NCBI GenBank assembly: GCA_033439765.1
Contig: JAULSN010000009.1
Coordinates: forward strand, 1,736,001 to 1,800,000
Direction of reading: 5' to 3'
Origin: Lasiosphaeria ovina
Lineage: Eukaryota > Ascomycota > Sordariomycetes > Sordariales > Lasiosphaeriaceae
DNA: 64,000 bases
In this document: positions 21,960 to 32,099 of the stretch, in pieces
Position numbering within the stretch: the first letter of the stretch is position 1
Layout of the letters: each line of letters begins with the position of its first letter
The notes under the pieces: generated by a model
What the model saw: only the letters and a program-made list of their open reading frames with translations
Told to the model about the DNA's origin: nothing
Database searches by the model: none
Program-made: the position numbers and the translations under genes

Positions 21960-23488
21960 AGTTGCATTACAGATTTGCGCGCTAAGTTGACCATATCAAG
22001 ATCCTACCGCTGTTGCCCCAGTCTTGTGTTCTTGACTATGTGCCTGAGTTCTTGACTGGCATACCTTTGGGTGTGTGCCCACAGGAAAGAAGCACTGCCT
22101 CGCTCCTTTCGGTCAATGGCGTCACAGATAAGGGAGCTTGGGTTCTGGTCAGCACAGAAACTCGTAGGCACGTTTTGCGACTTCATCACAGCCTCTGACA
22201 GGCAGAAGTCAAAAGGGTGTGGTTTTCTGCCATTGCGCCCGCCTCTGCTCGGAACCCGAACTCGATCACTCCAAGGCGAGAACATGACCGACAGTTTCGC
22301 CTAGAGGAACTTCCAAGCCTACCTACCTATCCACAAAGCCAGCCACTTTTATAAGCTCCAACTGCAAAGTAAACTGTTCCCGTACGATATGGGCAGGTGT
22401 TCGGGGAACGCTGGTCTGACCTGATGGAGGTCAAGATCGATCTTTGCCGCACTGATGAGTCTTGGTTTTTTCTTTCTTTTTTTTTTCCGAAGCTGTCTCA
22501 GAGATGGCTGAAAGCCGGGCGCAAGGGAAACAAGCTGGCCAATCAACCGCCTCTGCTCCGCCACTAACAACACCCCTCCGCCCTGATGCACGAAAAGCAT
22601 TCCCAACACCCATTACCGTTGTACTGTAGTACCGTTACCGTTCATTTGTTTCCATTCCCTCCATCCCATCCCCGCCTGCCAGGTTCTTTTTTTTCGGACT
22701 GTTTTTCATGCTCAGTGTCCTTTCAGCATCACTTGGTACCTTTTTTTTTTGTCGGACTTGGCCCACACCACAGGCATCTGCTTGATGCAAGTTTCCTAAG
22801 GTCCTTAAGGCACTTGCCTACTAAGGTGACGAGCAAAAGTTTTTCCCCTGCCCGGGTACCAACAAGGCCCCCAGCGCGCCACGATTTCAAAATTACAGCG
22901 CCCATTCAGTTCGCAATACAGCGCTAGCAGGGACGGCACTGGCCAAGACATGGTTGCTGGTACTGGACAGGGAAATAAAACTTACCCTAGACCATAGTAG
23001 GGAGGGATACCGTAACTCGTTCCAGGTTACCTACCTCTCCCGAGGGACCGCTTACCTTACCTGTTCCTGTGCCGCTCCACCTCAGACCTCAGGCGGCCAG
23101 CCGGTCGTCAGACTCAGATGGGTAGCATCACCCGAACCTCTTCCTCTGGCAGTCCGTCGAAAGAGAGCCCCTGCCTCTATCATCGCAAACGAGCCGTCGT
23201 TCCGTCTTGACTCTGGGTCCTGAGGCATTTCCAAAGCCCCTTTTAGCCTTGCATGAGAAAGAGAACAACGATGGGCACTATCGCCTGCACTCTGCAGCGT
23301 GGTGTTTGTGGTTAGGACGCAAAGGTTCACAGTCTGAATTATTGCATGATTTAGATACCTAGGTAGTTGATACCTAAGGTAGTTCAAGATGATCGTCGAT
23401 GTTCGATCTTCTTGCCAGTGTTAATTCCAACCCCCAACGTTTCTTGTCGATTGCCACACCGCCGGCATTTTCCAAAGTCCAGTTACTA
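21960..23488. other. Intergenic with poly-T tracts
   Basis: No supported gene. Homopolymer T tracts at about 22470-22487, 22686-22694 and 22741-22750 interrupt mostly G+C-balanced sequence. The short frames show no domains. Confidence 0.5.
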
Positions 23489-25535
23489 CTAGTCGACCGC
23501 GCCATTCAGGGGAGAACCGTCAGTGATGCTTACCCTACCTAAACCCGAAGCTGCTTCCGCCAGCTCGCCAGCAACGCCGGTTGAAATTGGGTGCCCTTCC
23601 GTGATTTCCTTCTCCTCGCGACCTTTCCCGCGCGAAGAAGCCAAAGCCACGATATCGCCCACGATACGCCTTATGGTTTCTACCCCGGTCGGGTGGCCGC
23701 ATAGGTCGAAGGACATAAAGACCAGCTTCTCGAGCCCTTCTGGTCCCGTGGGACTGAGACTGTACGCAATGGACCGCTCGTCCCATTCCCCACGAGAGAT
23801 TGCAGCGAAACTCGATTGGCTCAGAGCCTGGTTGAAACGGTCGAGCTGGGGATAAGGCTTGTCCACATCCAACTCCCGTGGCCAGAAGCGAATGCGCTGA
23901 TGTTTGGAGTGGGCCAGCGATTGCGAGTCGAGAGGGGGCTCCCCATCTTCAGGCAAAGTGCTGCCTGAATCCTGTAGTTCCCTATCGACGAGAAACCGCT
24001 GTGAGGCTCCTCGGAGGCAGAATCGAGGAGGGCAGTAGCAATTATAGCCGAGACGGTTGTCGACGTCCACATTCCGGAGGCAGCTGCGATCACAGGTCTG
24101 GGAGCCATTCACAACATCGATAAATGTTTGACACTCTGGGAAATAAGCGCGTACGCGTGGTGCGTTCAAGGTGAAGAAATCGGCCGGCGAGTCGTCAATG
24201 TGGACCGTAGGAGAAGCGCTGCTCGCCGGGCATCTCTTCAACCAACCAGCCACCTCGTTGCTTTCACTGAAGTTGATCTTTTCTTTCATCCAAACAGCCA
24301 TCTGACTTGGGTCGCTTCGGTCGTGTTCGTCCTCGACGACAATGTCACTTGTGTAATAGGCACGCCTTGTGTAATAGGTACGCCGAGTGCTGCTCTTGAC
24401 GCGGTAGTCCAGCCTTCCCTCGACAATCTTCAGCCGGCCGGTCTCCTCATGTCTGAACATGCGAACAAACGGCCAGTCAGGCCTGGCGGTGTCTGCTTCC
24501 GGCGCGGCTCGCGGTACTGCGAAAGCCTCCATGTTTTCGCGTTGGAATCCCTCTCTGTTAAAGGGGATCCGAATTCCAGTGTAATGAGTCTCTTGGTTGG
24601 GGGGGAAGAGAGGAATGTCAAAACTCACACCCTCCCACCATGGCGCAGTCGATATGGCGTACAAGTACCCGTCGAAGACCTCAAAGCAGGTGGTCAGTCC
24701 GATTTCAGTGCCCATCTGCTCAGGCAAACCGAACCAGTCCCCAACCCATCTCCTGGCGCGAATGTCGTAACCTTTGAGATACCAGACAGGTTGCACAAAT
24801 TGATGAGTTGTTTCACACATACCGATGCACAGAAAGTCGCTGCTGCATCGCGCAAAGACGTTGGAACATCTGATTCGGGGTTGTTGCAATGTGAGCGATC
24901 TGTCAGATCGGAGATCAAACACGACAAAGTCACGTCCTTGATTCAGAGTGTCGATGAAGGTGGTGATCAAAATACCGCCGCTCTGATAGAGGATCTGGTC
25001 TAACATCATATTGGACCCGGGTGGAAAGTTGCTGTGTGGGAAGGCGCCGATATCGATCCCAGTCTCACCTCTTGACGGCTTGTCCGTGTCCCGGATCACG
25101 AGCAAGCCCCTGGTGTAGTAGCAGAGAACCCGGTTCTTGTAGATCCATGTCTTTGCATCGGGAATGGTGATGAAGCTGAGGGGATGTACGGAGGAGACAG
25201 CACCATGCCGCTTGATGAGGCGCATCAGCTCGAAGATATAGAATCCGGTTTTCTTAGCAGTTTGGGCCTCGAGTGAGTTTGGAGCTTTGCTCTGTTGGAT
25301 AGAAACAGTCAGCTCTTGGTCTAGACTCTGGCTCGCTTTTTCATCTTGGGCGGGGGTGCTGGGGGGTTTAAAAAGAAGCTGAGGGAGGCTTTACCTCGAG
25401 AGTCTGCTTGGCGAATTCTGGGTTCACAAGCAAGAGCCGAAAACCCACGGAGGTGCAACACAGAGTGTAGGTGTCTGCCAAACTGAGATTGGACATGATC
25501 ATACAGATCAGTTCAAACGGCAGCGAGGAGAACAT
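23489..25535 (-). CDS. F-box domain protein
   Basis: Likely substrate-recognition subunit of an SCF ubiquitin ligase; the substrate is unknown. Exons 25535-25395 and 25291-23489 are joined across a 103-base GT-AG intron in phase 0, giving 647 residues. Exon 1 encodes an F-box: residues 4-25 contain SSLPFELICMIMSNLSLADT, then YTLCCTSVGFRLL. The exon 2 remainder has no clear WD40 or leucine-rich repeats. It has tryptophan/tyrosine-rich strands (WYLKGYDIRARRWVGDWFGL, ISTAPWWEGVSF) resembling the beta-rich bodies of large fungal F-box families. A cysteine cluster (about residues 455-490: TCDRSCL...YNCYCPPRFCL) may bind metal. No frame damage is visible. The function beyond the F-box is not recognised. 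Confidence 0.8.
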
Positions 25536-25967
25536 CTCTGTCAATCCTTGGAGTGAAAATCATGTACTGTCTGTGCGATTGATGCCCAAGGGGCGAAATT
25601 CCGGGTACCTAGGTAGGCAAAGGAGGATGTGAGGTCGTTGCCGTATATGTGCTGGCTGGTGGTGAGGTGGCCGACCAAGCACGAAAACTCAGGTAGGCGA
25701 GGTGTGAAGAGACGGAGTGCGGTGCGTACGACTCTCTGTCTGCCCGGGTGCCAAATGCTACGTTTGTCGTGACTGAAGAGCTACGGTTGTAGCAAAGACT
25801 GTTTCATGGGAGAAGCAACGGATCCAAGTTTCCCGACAATGGGAAAGCCGATCGCTGCTTTAAGCCGGAAAAGAGACACAGTACATCCCTTACATTGATG
25901 GAAGTGAGGGGGCCCAGAGACATGCCACTGCAGCTATGTCGGCGGTTGGCTTCTGCCCGCCCGCTCA
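25536..25967. other. Upstream flank of the F-box gene
   Basis: Probable promoter and 5' leader of the F-box gene. No other coding or repeat signal was recognised here before the repeat starting near 25,968. Confidence 0.4.
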
Positions 25968-26443
25968 GAACCCCTATTGCAGAACCCTAGAGGCCTATCC
26001 CGTCTCTAAAATTACCTATTAAAGGCCTTTTCAGATCTTCGAAAGTCCCCCGCCAATAAACGTACAAAATAGAGATCGTCTTATTACCACGATATTTACT
26101 ACGTTCCTATTTAGTAATCGGCTATAGACAAAACTTCTTTTCTAGAAGCTAGGCTTATCGGACTACGCCTAGAATATACTAGCCGTTAATAGGTAACTAT
26201 CCGTACTCTATATCATGTACAATTATAGTATGGTAAATACACCAGCTAGGAAAAGTCTTTCAATATCTATGTATTTTTAGAGAAGAGATAGGCCTCTAGG
26301 ATTCTAAAATAAGGGTTCTAATAGCTTTTTACCTCCCTCGGCGAAAATCCTTTAGGCTTTTTCAATTTTAGATAGTCTCCCGCTAACAAGCATTCAGGGA
26401 TTGGATTGTAAGAGGATAACAATCCTGTATCCGTGCTGACAGC
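25968..26443. repeat. Degenerate repeat copy with RIP-like transitions
   Basis: This A+T-enriched block aligns by eye with 49918-50413. Shared landmarks are GGCTTATCGGACTACGCCT (26154 and 50148 regions), ATAGGCCTCTA, and CCCTCGGCGAAAA. Its left part matches the reverse complement of the right part of the other copy, so the family has long inverted arms. Most differences here are C-to-T or G-to-A relative to the other copy, concentrated at CpA/TpG. No transposase is visible; probably a non-autonomous element. Confidence 0.7.
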
Positions 26444-26589
26444 GTTAAGCGTCCGCCAAAGCAACCGCTCAGGATTCATGTAACGAGCAACAGTCATCAG
26501 GAAGTGCAATTGCCTATTCCCTTGGAAATAGGCTGCGCATCTGGTAGCACGGACTATAACCGAATAACCAAAGATCTCCCCGGTGCACA

Positions 26590-28480
26590 CAGTATTGGAG
26601 GTCTTCCCGTCTCGACTACGTAGTAAAAGAGGCCTAGACCCTACGGAGGAGCACTAGTGCATTGGGCTAAGCAGCGGCTGAAGTTTAAAATACGGGTGAG
26701 CCTGGCAGCGACGCGAGTGCCGAGCAAGTCCTTTCCCCAGTCCAGGCGTCAAAAGAAGAAAAAAACCCCCCGAAAAAAACCGCTGAACCAGCACGACACC
26801 CGTTTTTACCGTTCATCTTCCTAACGAGAAAGAAGAAAGTTCGCCAAAGTGACAAGGATGAACCCCCCGATGCCCTGCGTGGTGCCGATCCTGACCTACG
26901 GTACTTGTGTTTGGCCAAACCCCTCCACCACGGATTGCATCGTTGGTGGAGAGGGGGAACCGCCTCTCTCTACGTGACCAACCTTCCCGTCAAGCAAGCT
27001 GTCTGCTGCCTCATTGCTTCTAAACTCGTCGAGGTACAATATATACATACGCGTCAAGCACAAAAGCCACCAGCCAGGCGTCGTTTCTGAGCAGCATGAA
27101 GCGACCAAAGCGGGATGAAAGAAAATGACCTGTCAAAGATGACAGCAGTATCTACATCTGACAATCGCAGTTTCGCAGTAGAATCTACGAAAACTACCAC
27201 CTCCGGAGTATGTACAGTACACACAATTGTGTACAGTACTATTCAGTACCTTAGGTACCGCATGTATTGTACATGCATGTATGTATGCACCTTCAGTATT
27301 GTCCATACCAGACCTCCATGTGGGTGACAGGCGCTCGGTGGGAAAGAACAGAGGGCGCTTTTCACTTTTCGAGTCCCTTCTCCTTCCTCCCGCCTCGCGT
27401 CGCCGGCCCACCTCCGCAAATCACATTTTCGACAGCCTCGTTCAAGCAAACATTTCTCAACGGAAAGAGGGCCGGCTCGCATCCGAATCTCTGGCCAGAA
27501 TCGCCATGGACAGAGGTACATCGCCCTCTTCCGATGTCCATGCCCATGCCCATGCCCATGGATGGCGAAGCCCGGACTGTGCCTAGGTAGGTAAAATGTG
27601 TAAGGCAAGTCGCCAGAGGTGTAAAGTGTCCACGACACACGTTCTACGCCGACTTCAACGACTTCCCGATGAGTTTCAATTTTCACTGCCTACTCGCCCA
27701 CCCGTCCCGAGCATTACTTGACACAAGTTCTACGACGCCTTGTCTTGGCTTGTCTTGACCTTGGCTTGACCGGGCATGGAAGGGGGGCAATTGCTCTCAC
27801 CTTACCTATTTCTGTCCATCGAGTCTCCGCTGCGATTTAGCAAGCGCAATTCGTGGGCCGCCTGTCTCCTCCTGTACCGCTGTGGCGCGCTGCTGCTGTC
27901 TGCCAGAATATCCACGACACAAGACGGACAGCCTTAGGGAGTACATTTTAGACACGACCGGGGTTGCGCCGAAAGCAAACGGAAGGCAGGCAGGCCATTT
28001 GGGGATCGTTGTGATCCAGGGCACCTGGGGAGATGCACGGCTAGTTACAATGTCTACGGCTAGTCACGATGTCTACGGCTAGTCACGATGACAAGGTTGT
28101 TGAATGACTCGGCCGTCTTCTAACGAAAGGGTCATTCTGACTAGCTAAGGCCGTAACGACCAAAAAGGGTCATCAGGGCTAGGTAAATAGATGACCAGGT
28201 TCGTCATGAACCGCTCTCGGCATTAGGCTCCCCCCATTCACTCTCGGAGCCCGGTATACAAGTGTGCTGCTTCCTCGAGACGGCAGGTTCATGATCTGCA
28301 CTCGGCCCAGCCAGCTCTACACAACACCCTCACACGCTGCCCCCGGGACGATTTACGCACTCCTTTCACTATTTCGTCTATGGTGCCATCATCCCTCCTA
28401 TACCTTGCCCTCCTATTCGCCATTCTTCCCTTTTTGTACTTTGGATACGATTCTCACCTACTCGTCTATCCTATTTAGAC
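26590..28480. other. Gene-poor stretch with small repeats
   Basis: Only short domain-free frames. It contains a palindrome-rich patch around 27206-27290 (repeated GTACAGTAC and ACACAATTGTGT), a (CATGCC)-type repeat at about 27535-27560, and a 19-base tandem repeat at 28041-28090. Confidence 0.45.
28041..28090. repeat. 19-base tandem repeat, 2.6 copies
   Basis: Units at 28041-28059 and 28060-28078 plus a partial copy to 28090. Units 1 and 2 differ at two positions, both transitions. Confidence 0.8.
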
Positions 28481-28488
28481 CCACAGTG

Positions 28489-29341
28489 ATGGAGCGGAAC
28501 GACATCTTCCTCCCCGGGTTCGCGAAGGACGCCCATGTCATGACTGAGGCGGTGATGGCTCTCCGCTCCAGGATTTTGTAGCTTGAGACGGCCTATTATC
28601 TGCACATACTCGCTTACTACCTGAAGACTGCTCTTGAGACCGATTTCAACCGCTGGCCACGCGGGTTGAAGCAAGTAATCCGGCTTCACAGGCTGGGTAT
28701 GCCCGGCCGCAGCTCGGTCGAACACACGTTCCTCGGCTACCTGGGCGAAGCCGGTCTGGTTGCGCTTGCACGCACCAGGCTGCAGCAGAACATGGAGGAT
28801 CTCACGGCCGGCCGCTAGCTTCAAATCGCCAAGGAGCTGAGCCAAGTAGAGGTGAGCCCGTCCATTCTTCTAAAACTCCGGGCCCTCTCAGGTACGGAAT
28901 CATTCTGCCCCCAGTTCGTTCCGCTACCTACATGTGCGCCCAACGCGTAGTCTGAACTTGTTGTGTTCTTTCTTGAAGTCGGCCATGTTAGCAAGCCGCT
29001 CTCCGTTCGGCCTACGCCCCGGGCTGATGTCTACGGTACCGGCGTAGTTTCCGGCTTCGATGACTATCTCTGTGAGGCTGTTACCGTGGATAAATCTGGG
29101 GCGCTGGACCCCGAATCCGGCCCGTCTGTACCGCCATCCAGCTCGATGCCATCCAGCTCGACGTCAACCCCCGGCAATCAGGCATCTGCTTACAGCCTGG
29201 CCTTTATCCTCAACTAGCAGGTTGATGCTACGCCTCTCGAGTTCTCCCTTGTGCAACCAGGGCTTCAGGGTGTTTGTATACTGGGACTTGCCGCGAAGAT
29301 TACGGAAAGGTGTATTTTAGTTCCAAGAGGCGGATGCACTT
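28489..29341 (+). pseudogene. Unidentified coding frame interrupted only by TAG codons
   Basis: From the ATG at 28489 one frame reads as plausible protein: MERNDIFLPGFAKDAHVMTE, then ETAYYLHILAYYLKTALETD, then VEHTFLGYLGEAGLVALART. It crosses TAG at 28579 and 28816. A 63-base intron (28852-28914, GT-AG) would join VE to FVPLP. The frame then crosses TAG at 28948 and continues through SELVVFFLEVGHVSKP and YGTGVVSGFDDYL. It crosses TAG at 29215 and runs on through VDATPLEFSLVQPGLQG to a further TAG near 29339. No TAA or TGA occurs. The third TAG depends on the intron model. The first two contexts suit an original CAG glutamine (ILxLETAYY and GRxLQIAKELSQ). The family is not recognised. Confidence 0.4.
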
Positions 29342-30727
29342 GTTCCTAGACAAATGGGATTCACATCTAGAGGGCTGTCTGTCTGTATTTGTTAGTTTAC
29401 CGTACTTGGAATCACACTCTTTCTTTCCATATGCAAATGCCCTACTTTCACTGGACAAAAGGGGACAATAGAACAGCATGTAGCCTGAGCAGTCAGGAAG
29501 AAGAAGCTTATGTTTGAGTGCTAAAACAAGATGGTCCCTAAACACGCACACACACACACACACGTCGACCTCCGTCCTGCTGTAGGCCCGCAAACAAGCA
29601 CCGGATATGTTCCCCGCTCTTCTCATGTGGAGCATTGCCTTTGCACTCGTTCGTGGCGAGAACCCGCAGGAAAGGCGAAGCAAAATGACGAGGAAGAGCA
29701 CGACATCTCCGATCCGTGCTACGTAGCAGGAGAGAGGTCTTCCTCGCAAACACAGGCTTCTTGAGGCGTTGCCTGTCTATTCTCCACTGTTCTGTTTCCC
29801 ACTGCTGTAGATCGGGTGACTTGTCTGTGATTTAGTTCAGTCTATCATCCGAGGACAGTTGTTCCCAACGTAACGTCCGATTATTTTGCTCACCGTATCC
29901 CTGTTGCGTGCGTGCGTGCGTGCGTTGCTAGTTTAAAGTTCTCGGTATCGACCGACCCGGAAGTCTTCAGGGGCTGGGTGGTTCGATGTGAAAACTTAGC
30001 AGTCATGAACTTCCCGATTGGGAAACGGCGGATGGCTCTCTTGCGTGCGGCATCCGAACGGCCGAACTTGGCTTCTTTCTTGGTGGCGGCGAACTGCTAG
30101 GCCATGTTCAAGCCCGGCTGGCAGATCGGGCGAGACTAGCATCCGACAGATCCGCCCCGTTTCACCACGCGCAACCGTCACCCACCCCCCGCTCCGCATA
30201 CACGGCCGTTGACATGGTGCGTGGGCATCAGAGCCGTGAGGAAGGAGACGTGAATCGAGCGAGTGGGGAAGGAAAGTCAGATAGCAACTAAGAGACATCT
30301 AGACGCCTTGAAAACATCATTCTAAGGAGACGCAACCCGGGAGACCGCATCGAAGGCCACTCGGTGGCCCAAGAGAGAGAAGCTGTTCAAGAGGCCTGAC
30401 TAGCTAGGCGGGCAACAGATAGGAAGAGATAAATAGCAAGCACACCAGACCTTCCTCGGTGTCCGTCCTCCAAGATGCGTTCCGAGACAGCCACACCAGC
30501 CAAGCCGCCCGCCATCCGCCCATTCCCATACCCAGCCCGCTCGAGCCAGATGCGGAAGCAAATACGGACCAAAGAGACTTCCTCACTGCCACCACCATTA
30601 CGGACAAGATGCAGTAAGCTCACGCACTTGCCTTCCCCCAGCTGACAGGCCATCGGGTTATGCTCACTGCCTTTGCCTACCTTACCTTAGGTACTGTAGC
30701 ACGTGCGAGTAACTCCACAATTTCGCC
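29342..30727. other. Intergenic with microsatellites
   Basis: No supported gene. It contains a (CA)n tract at about 29546-29563 and a (GCGT)n tract at about 29907-29925. Short frames on both strands are domain-free. Confidence 0.5.
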
Positions 30728-30957
30728 ATGGTTGCGGTCATCCAAGGCCGGCTCCAGGCCGGCTCGACCTTGTACGATGGCATGCGAGGCAGGGTCCGGC
30801 GCATGAAGGCCGCCTTGGCCGAGTTTTTCCGGCGTCATCCGCCATCGATTCGGCTGCCTGACCCGCCGAACGGCGGCGGCGGCGGCGGTATCTGGGCCAG
30901 CCCTGGCTGGGTGTGTCTGGACCGTCTCTACGTGGACATGGCCTGGCAGGAATGGAC

Positions 30958-31020
<63 letters not shown>

Positions 31021-31150
31021 GCTCGCCGGTATTACTTTGGGAAATGATACCGGCACCGCCGCCAGCGTTTCCGGTCCAACGTCGGCACGCGGCTCGTCTG
31101 GTGGCGAGGGACAGGGCGGCGAGCGAGGAGCCGGCGAGCCGGGAAACTAG
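30728..31150 (+). CDS. Small hypothetical protein with a 20-aspartate run
   Basis: An ATG-started frame of 140 codons. Residues 1-77 are basic and look protein-like (GMRGRVRRMKAALAEFFRRH), followed by a Gly6 run and WVCLDRLYVDMAWQEW. Residues 78-97 are 20 aspartates encoded by a perfect (GAT)20 array at 30959-31018. The tail is Gly/Ser/Glu-rich. No domain is recognised and no splice signal is needed. The context CGCCATGG is a good initiation site. It may be an orphan gene or a chance frame kept open by the trinucleotide repeat. Confidence 0.35.
30959..31018. repeat. (GAT)20 trinucleotide repeat
   Basis: Twenty uninterrupted GAT units, a length at which slippage polymorphism between strains is likely. 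Confidence 0.95.
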
Positions 31151-32099
31151 TTAGACAGGGATCTGGTTGCTGGGGAACTTTCGTTTTGTGTGTCGAGTGT
31201 GAGATTGAGGTCATCCCCGGTCTGCTGGCAGCCCGCAGAACATAGGGATACTTCAAGGACCCCGAAGGGAATATGTACACGAGGAACACTGAGAATGGAC
31301 ATATCACGGTACGCATCAGGGCTAAAAGGGTACTCAGAAGATTAAAGAGCAGCAGGGAGCCGGACTCCCTGCGCCCAATGTCAATACTGTCGAATATATC
31401 ATATTTTGTTCATTTGTGGTCGTTTTAGTCAGATGGAGGGAGGAAGTGTGTACGGCTTCAGAAGCGGTATGTATTGTATACCTAACCTAGGAGAGATACC
31501 TAGTGGTGGGATAGGTACATGGGGAGATGGTGGTTCAGGAACTTCCATTGGTAATCCCACTTTCCTTTGCTCCATGCAACATCTGCAATTAACGCTACCA
31601 GAAATTGTGACAGGGCGGTATCATAAAATATCAACGCCCGGAAGTCGCGGCGACGATGAAGTTGGAGGAGGAAAAGGTAGTAGCACAGCACCCAAGGGGC
31701 AAGCGATTTTAGGTTGTACTTCGCTTAGGCATATCTATCCGAAAAGGGAACAAGGATACGGAACTACCCCAAGTCTTTGGGGCTCTTGGGGTGTCGAGAG
31801 GCGCACCAGAGGTGTCTTTCATTACAAAACTTGAAGGAACTCTTCTAGAGAGGTGGTAACCATTTCCCTATTTCGATGCTGCCACCCTTCTCCGTTATAT
31901 GTGGGTTTATAATGCCAAACCGTTCATCTCACCCATACCTATCCACCCATTTCGTAATCGTCACGTACATGTACATACACATAGACATAACCCAGTATCC
32001 CCGTCCATGAATGCCGACCCGCCAACGCTCCAACCCTATGCAGTATAACACAGCCAGAAAAGGAGAGGAAAAAAAAAACGCCAAAAATGCCACCTATGA
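31151..32099. other. 3' flank of REV3, no gene seen
   Basis: One plus-strand frame of 142 codons (31406-31834) exists but is low-complexity Gly/Ser without domain or signal. It is not supported as a gene. Confidence 0.5.

Noticed and set aside
27206..27290. Palindrome-rich patch as a candidate origin or transposon end
   Set aside because: The palindromes are short and partly overlapping, and no flanking duplication or longer arm is present.
31406..31834. Plus-strand ORF of 142 codons downstream of REV3
   Set aside because: Low-complexity Gly/Ser sequence without signal peptide, domain or splice support.
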